Origin: an uncultured Bacilli bacterium
Lineage (GTDB): Bacteria > Bacillota_I > Bacilli_A > RF39 > UBA660
Length of the DNA stretch: 14,118 bases
NCBI GenBank assembly: GCA_934177545.1
Contig: CAKPPI010000023.1
Span: 1 to 14,118 of the forward strand
Direction of reading: 5' to 3'
The translations under genes were made by a program, and so were the position numbers. Positions within the stretch are counted from its first letter, which is position 1; each line of letters begins with the position of its first letter. Shown in pieces: positions 5,834 to 11,516 of the stretch. The notes beneath the pieces are model-generated. The model saw only the letters and a list, made by a program, of their open reading frames with translations, did not search any database and was not told where the DNA came from.

Positions 5834-7861
5834 ATGGCAAAGAACTTAGTAATAGTAGAAAGTCCTAGTAAGAGTAAAACTATTGAGAAATATCTTGGAA
5901 AGAATTATAAAGTAGTATCTAGTAAAGGACATATTAGAGATTTAGCAACTAGTGGTAAATTAGGACTAGGTGTTGATATAGAAGATGGGTTTAAACCTAA
6001 TTATGTTCCTTTAAAAGGGAAAAGTAAATTAATTAAAGAGCTAAAGAAAGATGTTAAAGAAAGTGATCATATAATACTTGCAACCGACCCTGATCGTGAG
6101 GGGGAAGCTATTTCTTGGCATTTAAAAGAGGCTTTAAATATAAAAGATGATGATTATTCAAGAGTACTTTTTCATGAAATTACTAAAGATAGTGTTTTAG
6201 AAGCTATTAAACATGAAGGTAAGATTGATCAAAATCTTGTTAAGAGTCAAGAGACAAGAAGAATACTTGATAGAATAATTGGTTTTAGATTATCTAAGCT
6301 ATTACAGTCTAAGATAAAAGCTAAGAGTGCTGGACGTGTTCAAAGTGTAGCTTTAAAACTAATTGTTGATAGAGAAAGAGAAATAGAAGCATTTAAACAA
6401 GAAGAGTATTATACTATAAGTGCTTTCTTTGATGACGTTGAAGCTAATTTATTTGAATATAAAGATAAAGAGATTAAACTTACTTGTAAAGAAGAAGCTG
6501 ATAAAGTAATTAATAGTCTAGCAAGCGATTATAAGGTATATTCAGTAGAAGAGAAACTAAGAAATAAGAAGAGTAAAGCTCCTTTTACTACTTCAACCTT
6601 ACAACAAGAAGCAGCTAATAAATTAGGTTTTCCTACTAAGAAGACAATGATGATAGCCCAAAAGCTTTATGAAGGAATTGATCTTGGTAGTGAAACTACT
6701 GGTTTAATAACTTATATGAGAACAGACTCTATTCGTTTATCTGATGAGTTTATTCATAATACTTTTAACTATATTGAAAAGAATTATGGTAAAGAATATA
6801 TTGGTTATCCAAAACAAGCTAAGAAAAAAGAAAATGTTCAAGATGCTCATGAAGGTATAAGACCTACTAGTATATTAAGACGCCCAGAAGATGTTAAGAG
6901 TCATTTATCAAGTGATGAGTTTAAATTATATCGTTTGATTTATTATAGAGCTTTAGCTAGTTTAATGGCAGATGCTAAAGTTAATCAGACAACAGTCTTG
7001 TTTGATAATAATGATTATCACTTTAAAGCAACAGGTAGTGTTATTGTCTTTAAAGGTTATTTAGAAGTATATCAAGTTTATGAAACAAGTGATGAGAATT
7101 ATCTTACTGGCTTTGTTAAAGACCAAGTATTAAAAGCCACTGACCTTGTTAGTGAACAACATTTTACTAAACCACCAGCAAGATATACCGAAGCCTCACT
7201 TGTTAAGAAAATGGAAGAGTTAGGGATTGGAAGACCATCAACTTATGCTCAGACTATTGATACTCTAAAGCAAAGAGCTTATGTAACTTTAGAAGAGAAG
7301 AAATTCCATCCAACAGAAATGGGAATTGAGACTACTGATAAGTTACAAGAATTCTTTAAAGATTTAATTAATGTAGAGTATACAAGAGAGATGGAAGAAG
7401 ATCTAGATAAGATTGCTAGTGGTGAACTAGTTTGGAATGAAGTGTTAAAAGAGTTTTATGATGAATTTGAGCCACGGGTTAAGAAAGCTTTTGATGAGAT
7501 GGAAAAAGCACCAGATCAAGAAACAGGGGAGAAGTGTCCAGAATGTGGACATCCACTAGTTATTAGAAAAGGTAAGTATGGTGAATTTATCGCTTGTAGT
7601 AACTATCCAGAATGTAAGTATGTTAAAAAAGAAGAAAAACAAGTAATAGAAGTAGCACATTGTCCTAGTTGTGATGGCATGATTCTAGAGAGAAAAACAA
7701 GAAAAGGTAAAACTTTCTATGGGTGTAGTAATTATCCTAAATGTAAAACCGCTTTTTGGGATAAGCCATTAGATGAAAAATGTCCTAATTGTAATTCAAT
7801 ACTATTAGAACATGGCAATGAAATAAAATGTAGTAGTTGTGATTATACTAGATCAAAATAA
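5834..7861 (+). CDS. topA: DNA topoisomerase I (type IA)
   Basis: A 675-residue enzyme that relaxes negative supercoils through a transient 5'-phosphotyrosine link. The Toprim domain starts at once (VIVESPSKSKTIEKYLG, E9) and carries D85-P-D87-R-E-G-E. The catalytic tyrosine is Y294 in GLITYMRTDSIR, followed by the QDAHEGIRPT motif and the GIGRPSTYAQTIDTL segment. The C-terminus has three four-cysteine zinc elements: CPEC...CSNYPEC, CPSC...CSNYPKC, and a short last CPNC...CSSC. Length and layout match Bacillus TopA (about 690 residues). The start is the ATG at 5834, six bases after AAGGAGG (5821-5827). The frame stays open 17 codons further upstream, but that part overlaps the promoter. Transcription comes from its own promoter and ends at the hairpin overlapping the stop codon. 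Confidence 0.97.
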   Translation: MAKNLVIVESPSKSKTIEKYLGKNYKVVSSKGHIRDLATSGKLGLGVDIEDGFKPNYVPLKGKSKLIKELKKDVKESDHIILATDPDREGEAISWHLKEALNIKDDDYSRVLFHEITKDSVLEAIKHEGKIDQNLVKSQETRRILDRIIGFRLSKLLQSKIKAKSAGRVQSVALKLIVDREREIEAFKQEEYYTISAFFDDVEANLFEYKDKEIKLTCKEEADKVINSLASDYKVYSVEEKLRNKKSKAPFTTSTLQQEAANKLGFPTKKTMMIAQKLYEGIDLGSETTGLITYMRTDSIRLSDEFIHNTFNYIEKNYGKEYIGYPKQAKKKENVQDAHEGIRPTSILRRPEDVKSHLSSDEFKLYRLIYYRALASLMADAKVNQTTVLFDNNDYHFKATGSVIVFKGYLEVYQVYETSDENYLTGFVKDQVLKATDLVSEQHFTKPPARYTEASLVKKMEELGIGRPSTYAQTIDTLKQRAYVTLEEKKFHPTEMGIETTDKLQEFFKDLINVEYTREMEEDLDKIASGELVWNEVLKEFYDEFEPRVKKAFDEMEKAPDQETGEKCPECGHPLVIRKGKYGEFIACSNYPECKYVKKEEKQVIEVAHCPSCDGMILERKTRKGKTFYGCSNYPKCKTAFWDKPLDEKCPNCNSILLEHGNEIKCSSCDYTRSK

Positions 7862-7889
7862 AGAAGGAAATCCTTCTTTATTTGTTTTT
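7856..7889. terminator. Bidirectional terminator between topA and the XRE gene
   Basis: Arms AAATAAAGAAGG (7856-7867) and CCTTCTTTATTT (7872-7883) pair perfectly over 12 bases around a four-base loop. On the plus strand a T-run follows (7885-7889). Read from the minus strand, the stem ends in TTTATTT followed by TT. The topA stop (7859-7861) lies in one arm and the XRE-gene stop (complement of 7878-7880) in the other. Confidence 0.8.
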
Positions 7890-8120
7890 AGACTTATTAT
7901 GATAAATTTTTAAATACCTCTCATATTCAAATAAATCATTAGGAGTCATATCAAGGAAATAACACAATTCAGGAATTAATACGGATGGAAAATTTAACTT
8001 TCCATTTTCATATCTTGAATATAAATCTTGTCCAATACCAAGATGTGATGCTATTTCCACTTGTGTAATGTTTTTAACCTTTCTTTGCTCTTTAATTTTT
8101 TCATGAAAATCCATTTGCAT
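7878..8120 (-). CDS. Small XRE-family (Cro/CI-type) DNA-binding regulator
   Basis: An 80-residue protein made almost only of a Cro/CI helix-turn-helix domain. Helix 1 is at about residues 4-16 (DFHEKIKEQRKVK). The helix-turn-helix is at about 19-41 (TQVEIASHLGIGQDLYSRYENGK), and the final helices FPSVLIPELCYFLDMTPNDLF are typical of the family. It ends with a lysine-rich tail and has no sensor domain. The start is the ATG whose first base is 8120, with GGTG six bases upstream. The frame is open to 8168, but a TTG start there would lie over the proposed -35 box. It is convergent with topA and divergent from the 228-residue gene at 8234. The 19-bp dyad in the divergent promoter suggests self-control and control of that neighbour; this is inference. 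Confidence 0.85.
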   Translation of the reverse strand: MQMDFHEKIKEQRKVKNITQVEIASHLGIGQDLYSRYENGKLNFPSVLIPELCYFLDMTPNDLFEYERYLKIYHNKSKNK

Positions 8121-8138
8121 ATATATCACCGTACTTAA

Positions 8139-8168
8139 AGTGTAAACTAATAATAAGAATACTGTCAA
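8139..8168 (-). promoter_or_regulatory. Promoter of the XRE regulator gene
   Basis: Reading the minus strand, TTGACA is the complement of 8163-8168, and TACACT (four of six) is the complement of 8139-8144, 18 bases further on. The short leader would carry GGTG (complement of 8127-8130) before the ATG. Confidence 0.5.
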
Positions 8169-8181
8169 TCAAAATTTGACA
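8163..8181. promoter_or_regulatory. Candidate operator: TGTCAA-N7-TTGACA dyad
   Basis: Perfect six-base inverted arms with a seven-base centre, symmetric about base 8172. The arms are the -35 boxes of the two divergent promoters. The size is right for a dimer of a Cro/CI-type regulator, and such a regulator is encoded next to it. However, any two divergent perfect -35 boxes give this symmetry, so the dyad may be only that. Confidence 0.4.
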
Positions 8182-8204
8182 ATAAGATTAAAAAATAGTA
8201 TAAT
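8176..8204 (+). promoter_or_regulatory. Perfect-consensus promoter of the 228-residue gene
   Basis: TTGACA (8176-8181), exactly 17 bases, then TATAAT (8199-8204). All twelve bases match consensus, which makes this the best promoter in the window. Transcription should start near 8211. Confidence 0.85.
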
Positions 8205-8233
8205 ATAGTCCGTTAATGAAGGGGGAATATAAA

Positions 8234-8920
8234 ATGAAGACAGTATCAGGCAATGAAAAACAAGATTTTAATTTGTATGCTATTACTTTTAATAAAGAAG
8301 ATACATATGGTTATAAAAGGGACCTAAAGGAAGAAGAAATAGAATCTAAAAGAAAAGAAAGAGAATTAGAAAGACAGAAGGTTAACAAAAAAATAAAAAA
8401 TCTTAAAATATTAGGTAAAATGGTAGCTTTATCTGCTTTATGTGTAGCATCAGGGAAAACTTATAAACTTATTGATTCTAAGATATTAGAAATAAAAGAA
8501 GATAAGGCAATGGATGACTATTATAAGTCTTTAGCAAAAGTGATTGTACGCAATAAGGAATATATTCCAGATGAAGATGGAGAATTAAATGAGGATAGAT
8601 ATGCTTATCACTATAATAAGATAGGTGAGTATATTGATGAGACATCTGAAGGAATAAAAAGTATATATAGTCAAAATAAATATGTAGCAGCTAAAGATTT
8701 TTATATAGCTAGTGCTACTAAATATTTTAGAAAACATTATGGTAGTGTTGATGCAATAGTTGCAAGTATGAAATCTACAGGTGATAATACTACTTTAAAA
8801 GATTATGTTGAAACATTAGGATATACTTCAGTAGATGATTATGTAAATTCAATTTATGAAATTAATTATTCATTTAAACAAAATGGTATAAATACAGAAA
8901 AAGTAAAAACCTTAAAATAA
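8234..8920 (+). CDS. Unknown charged protein, divergent from XRE regulator
   Basis: A 228-residue protein of no family I recognise. Residues about 29-57 are a lysine/glutamate-rich stretch (LKEEEIESKRKERELERQKV) likely to be helical or coiled-coil. A modest hydrophobic patch follows at 58-75 (KILGKMVALSALCVASG) that could be a weak membrane segment. The remainder is mixed and tyrosine-rich (YYKSLAKVIVRNKEY, DEDGELNEDRYAYHYNKIGEY, DNTTLKDYVETLGYTSVDDYV). The ATG at 8234 is chosen because AAGGGGG (8219-8225) lies eight bases upstream; the ATG at 8216 falls only a few bases after the expected transcription start. It is a single-gene unit with a perfect promoter and its own terminator. Pairing with a small XRE regulator suggests tight repression with strong induction, but no toxin, phage or sporulation motif is visible. 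Confidence 0.75.
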   Translation: MKTVSGNEKQDFNLYAITFNKEDTYGYKRDLKEEEIESKRKERELERQKVNKKIKNLKILGKMVALSALCVASGKTYKLIDSKILEIKEDKAMDDYYKSLAKVIVRNKEYIPDEDGELNEDRYAYHYNKIGEYIDETSEGIKSIYSQNKYVAAKDFYIASATKYFRKHYGSVDAIVASMKSTGDNTTLKDYVETLGYTSVDDYVNSIYEINYSFKQNGINTEKVKTLK

Positions 8921-8936
8921 TTAATACTATATAGAA

Positions 8937-8970
8937 AGTCATAAATTTTATCATATTTATGACTGCTTTT
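8937..8970 (+). terminator. Terminator after the 228-residue gene
   Basis: Ten-base perfect arms AGTCATAAAT (8937-8946) and ATTTATGACT (8955-8964) around an eight-base loop, followed by GCTTTT. The stem has only three G-C pairs, so strength is moderate. Confidence 0.6.
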
Positions 8971-8994
8971 AATAGAATGGTTTTTAAAAAATGT

Positions 8995-9023
8995 TTGCTT
9001 TCTCAATAACAATATAGTAAAAT
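8995..9023 (+). promoter_or_regulatory. frr promoter
   Basis: TTGCTT (8995-9000, weak -35), 17 bases, then TAAAAT (9018-9023, five of six). It lies between the upstream terminator and the frr ribosome binding site. Confidence 0.55.
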
Positions 9024-9046
9024 TATGTTGAAGAGAGGGATATATA

Positions 9047-9589
9047 ATGAATCAAGAAATAGATAATGCAGTAGAAAAGATGAAGTCTACTGTAAATAAC
9101 CTAGAAAAGAAATTTGGAATTGTTAGAGCAGGAAGAGCTAATCCTTCTAGTTTAGATGGGGTTATGGTTGAATATTATGGACAAATGACACCTTTAAAAC
9201 AACTTGGAACTATCTCTGTTCCTGAAGGAAATCAGTTACTTATTAAACCATTTGATAAGAGTTGTTTAAAAAATATGGAGAAAGCAATTATTGCTGCTAA
9301 TTTAGGATATAATCCTAGTAATGATGGGGAAACTATTAGAATAGTAGTACCAGCTCTTACAGAAGAGAGAAGAAAAGAACTTGTTAAGCAAGTTAAAGCT
9401 TTAGCAGAAGAAGCAAAAGTTGCTATTAGAAATATTAGACGTGATGCTAATGAAAAAATAGAAAAAGAAGAGTTAGCAGAAGATGAAGAAAAAGCTCTTA
9501 AGAATGACATTCAAGATTTAGTTAATGAATATAATAAAGATATTGAAAGACTAATGAAAGAAAAAGAACAAGAATTAATGACAATTTAA
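9047..9589 (+). CDS. frr: Ribosome recycling factor
   Basis: This factor, with EF-G, splits the post-termination ribosome. The 180-residue protein is close to the usual 185 and shows family landmarks: an N-terminal helix, then VRAGRANPSSLDGVMVEYYG, TPLKQLGTISVPEGNQLLIKPFDKS, IRIVVPALTEERRKELVKQVK, and VAIRNIRRDANEKI before the long C-terminal helix. The ATG follows GAGAGGG with about seven bases between. In many bacteria frr follows pyrH, but here it has its own promoter and stands alone before the T-box leader. No hairpin terminator separates it from that leader, so readthrough into the Phe operon leader is possible. Confidence 0.96.
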   Translation: MNQEIDNAVEKMKSTVNNLEKKFGIVRAGRANPSSLDGVMVEYYGQMTPLKQLGTISVPEGNQLLIKPFDKSCLKNMEKAIIAANLGYNPSNDGETIRIVVPALTEERRKELVKQVKALAEEAKVAIRNIRRDANEKIEKEELAEDEEKALKNDIQDLVNEYNKDIERLMKEKEQELMTI

Positions 9590-9609
9590 TAAATTTGTGA
9601 TAGTATAAG
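9578..9609 (+). promoter_or_regulatory. Possible promoter for the T-box transcript
   Basis: ATGACA (9578-9583), in the 3' end of frr, is a five-of-six -35. The -10 could be TAGTAT (9601-9606, 17-base spacer) or TATAAG (9604-9609, 20-base spacer). The two readings cannot be separated by eye. Confidence 0.35.
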
Positions 9610-9624
9610 CATTAAATCAATGAG

Positions 9625-9825
9625 AAGGAAGTAGTAAAAGACTAATAAAAGTAAAAGAGAGATTATGGTTGGTGAGAATAATCCTTTTATCCTTTGAATT
9701 CGTCCTTTGAGTCTTAAAGCAAAACTTTAGGCGTTACTCGCGTTAAGAGATTAGAGTGTATAGAAAACTATAAAATAAGGTGGTACCACGGATATATTTC
9801 GTCCTTAGTTTATAGTTTTTCTTTT
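9625..9825 (+). promoter_or_regulatory. Phenylalanine T-box leader
   Basis: A T-box riboswitch senses the charging state of a tRNA and stops transcription when that tRNA is charged. Stem I is visible: AAGACT (9638-9643) pairs with AGTCTT (9710-9715), with an upper hairpin GATTAT/ATAATC (9661-9666, 9678-9683). The GAATTC at 9696-9701 places TTC (Phe) at 9699-9701 as specifier codon. A stem III region follows at about 9725-9755. The conserved T-box AAGGTGGTACCACGG is at 9777-9791. Its TGGT (9781-9784) would pair with the ACCA end of an uncharged tRNA, and the T fits the A discriminator of tRNA-Phe. The downstream genes include pheS and pheT, in agreement with a Phe specifier. Confidence 0.92.
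9764..9825 (+). terminator. T-box-controlled terminator
   Basis: Outer arms AAAACTATAAA (9764-9774) and TTTATAGTTTT (9809-9819) pair perfectly. An inner AAGG/CCTT pair (9777-9780, 9803-9806) extends the stem. A TTTTTCTTTT tract (9816-9825) follows. The T-box sequence is in the 5' half, so the antiterminator and this hairpin exclude each other. Confidence 0.85.
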
Positions 9826-9841
9826 GGTTAGGGGGGGAATT

Positions 9842-10468
9842 ATGATAAAGAAATTTATTTGGGATTTAGATGGGACACTTTTAAGTGGTGATTTTTCTTA
9901 TGAAAATATTTATTTTAAAGAAAAAATGCAAGGTCAAGATATAGAATGTTTTTTACAAAATAAATATGATTATTTGATGGAATATGAAAGAACTTTCTTT
10001 AAATACAATATTAAATTACTTAGTGATTTTTTAAGTTTAAAAAGTGGTCTTGTAATTGATGAAACAGTAATTAGGGGTTGGAATGAACATAACAAATCTA
10101 TTCCGGATACCATTCATACGGGAGCAAAAGAAGTACTTTCTTATTTACAAAGTAAGGGATATCAAAATATTCTTTATACTAATTGGTTTAAAGATGTTCA
10201 AAAAGAAAGATTAAGAAGAGCTGATTTATTAGAATACTTTAGTGAAATCTATGGTGGAGAATTTGCTATTAAACCTAATGCTATTGGATATAAGAAAATA
10301 ATTAAAGATGTAAATCCTAATGAAGTAGTAATGATAGGTGATAATATTATTAATGATGTTTTAGTACCAAGGAGTATTGGAATAACTTCATATCATTATG
10401 ATCCGTTAGATAAAAGTAAGGATAAAAATAAAATTAAAACATTAAGAAAGATAAAGGAGATGTATTAA
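9842..10468 (+). CDS. HAD-family hydrolase (phosphatase-like), first gene under the Phe T-box
   Basis: A 208-residue HAD-superfamily protein with all four core motifs. D8-x-D10-G-T (WDLDGT) supplies nucleophile and acid/base, T113 lies in ILYTNW, K144 in AIKPNAIGY, and the acidic motif G166-D167-N168-I-I-N-D172. A helical cap of about 80 residues between motifs I and II marks it as type C1, like phosphoglycolate-phosphatase-type enzymes. The substrate is unknown. The start is the ATG at 9842 after a run of seven G (9831-9837); an in-frame TTG at 9824 lies in the terminator tract. The stop is one base before the pheS start, so it is translationally close to and co-transcribed with pheST. Its place between the T-box and pheS means expression should rise when tRNA-Phe is uncharged. 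A link to Phe metabolism or tRNA is only inferred. Confidence 0.87.
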   Translation: MIKKFIWDLDGTLLSGDFSYENIYFKEKMQGQDIECFLQNKYDYLMEYERTFFKYNIKLLSDFLSLKSGLVIDETVIRGWNEHNKSIPDTIHTGAKEVLSYLQSKGYQNILYTNWFKDVQKERLRRADLLEYFSEIYGGEFAIKPNAIGYKKIIKDVNPNEVVMIGDNIINDVLVPRSIGITSYHYDPLDKSKDKNKIKTLRKIKEMY

Positions 10469-10469
10469 A

Positions 10470-11516
10470 GTGAATATAGAAGAGATTAAGAAAAATATAG
10501 AAGATGAACTAAATAATTGTAAAGATATGAAAAGTCTTAATGATTTAAAAGTTAAGTACTTAGGAAAGAAAGGTATTGTTACAGAACTTAGTAGTAAGAT
10601 TAAAGAAATACCAAATGAAGAGAAGAAAGAGTTTGGGATGAAGATGAATGAATTAAAGACTAGTTTTAATTCATTATATGATAGTAAGAAGACTTTATTT
10701 GAAGAAGAAGCTCTTAATGAAAAGTTAGCTAAAGAGAGTATTGATGTAACACTTCCTGCTACTCATATAGAAATAGGTAGTCCTAATATCTTAGAGAAAC
10801 TAGTAGAAGATATGGAAGAGTTATTTATGTCAATGGGATATGATGTTATTGATGGACCAGAAATAGAAGAAGATAAATATAACTTTGAGCTTTTAAATAT
10901 TCCGAAAGGTCATCCAGCAAGAGATGCTCAAGATACTTTCTATTTAAAAGATGATGAGATTTTACTTCGTAGTCAAACATCTCCTGTTCAAATTAGAACC
11001 ATGTTAGAAGCTAAGGGAGAAAAACCAGTAAGAATGATATGCCCTGGTAAGACTTATCGAAGAGATGATGATGATGCAACTCACTCTCATCAATTTATGC
11101 AGATAGAAGGATTATTAGTAGATAAGAATATTCATCTAACAGATTTAAAAGGTACTTTTGAAATAGTTGCTAAAAGACTATTTGGAAGTGACACTGAAGT
11201 TAGATTAAAGCCAAGTTATTATCAGTTTACTGAACCATCTGTAGAGTTAGATATTAGTTGTTTTAATTGTAAAGGTAAAGGTTGTGCCATTTGTAAAAAT
11301 AGTGGTTATATAACAGTAGCAGGTGCAGGAATGGTTCATCCTAATGTCTTAAGAAATTGTGGCTATGATCCTGCTGTTTGGAGTGGCTTTGCCTTTGGTT
11401 TTGGAGCAGAACGACTTGCTATGTTAAAGTATGGTATTACAGATATTAGAACTTTTTATATGACTGATTTAAGATGTAGTAAAACATTTGATAGAAAGGA
11501 AGATAATAATGATTAA
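10470..11516 (+). CDS. pheS: Phenylalanyl-tRNA synthetase alpha subunit
   Basis: Catalytic subunit of the alpha2-beta2 class II enzyme that charges tRNA-Phe. The 348-residue length is typical. The N-terminal coiled-coil (residues about 1-90) includes the LKVKYLGKKG signature. Motif 1 is near VEDMEELFMSMGYDVIDGPE, followed by NIPKGHPARDAQDTFYL. Motif 2 begins at R188 (RMICPGKTYRRDDDDATHSHQF) and motif 3 is at about 306-320 (GFAFGFGAERLAMLKYG). Four cysteines (C264, C267, C272, C275) sit in the usual CxxCxGxGCxxC-like insert before GAGMVHPNVL. The start is GTG at 10470, one base after the HAD stop, with AAAGGAGA at 10453-10460 nine bases upstream. The end overlaps pheT by eight bases. Confidence 0.97.
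   Translation: MNIEEIKKNIEDELNNCKDMKSLNDLKVKYLGKKGIVTELSSKIKEIPNEEKKEFGMKMNELKTSFNSLYDSKKTLFEEEALNEKLAKESIDVTLPATHIEIGSPNILEKLVEDMEELFMSMGYDVIDGPEIEEDKYNFELLNIPKGHPARDAQDTFYLKDDEILLRSQTSPVQIRTMLEAKGEKPVRMICPGKTYRRDDDDATHSHQFMQIEGLLVDKNIHLTDLKGTFEIVAKRLFGSDTEVRLKPSYYQFTEPSVELDISCFNCKGKGCAICKNSGYITVAGAGMVHPNVLRNCGYDPAVWSGFAFGFGAERLAMLKYGITDIRTFYMTDLRCSKTFDRKEDNND

Noticed and set aside
9232..9510. Minus-strand reading frame inside frr
   Set aside because: Antisense to a certain housekeeping gene and of low-complexity Ser/Leu/Ala composition.
9824..9841. Upstream TTG start for the HAD gene
   Set aside because: It lies in the T-tract of the T-box terminator and has no ribosome binding site.
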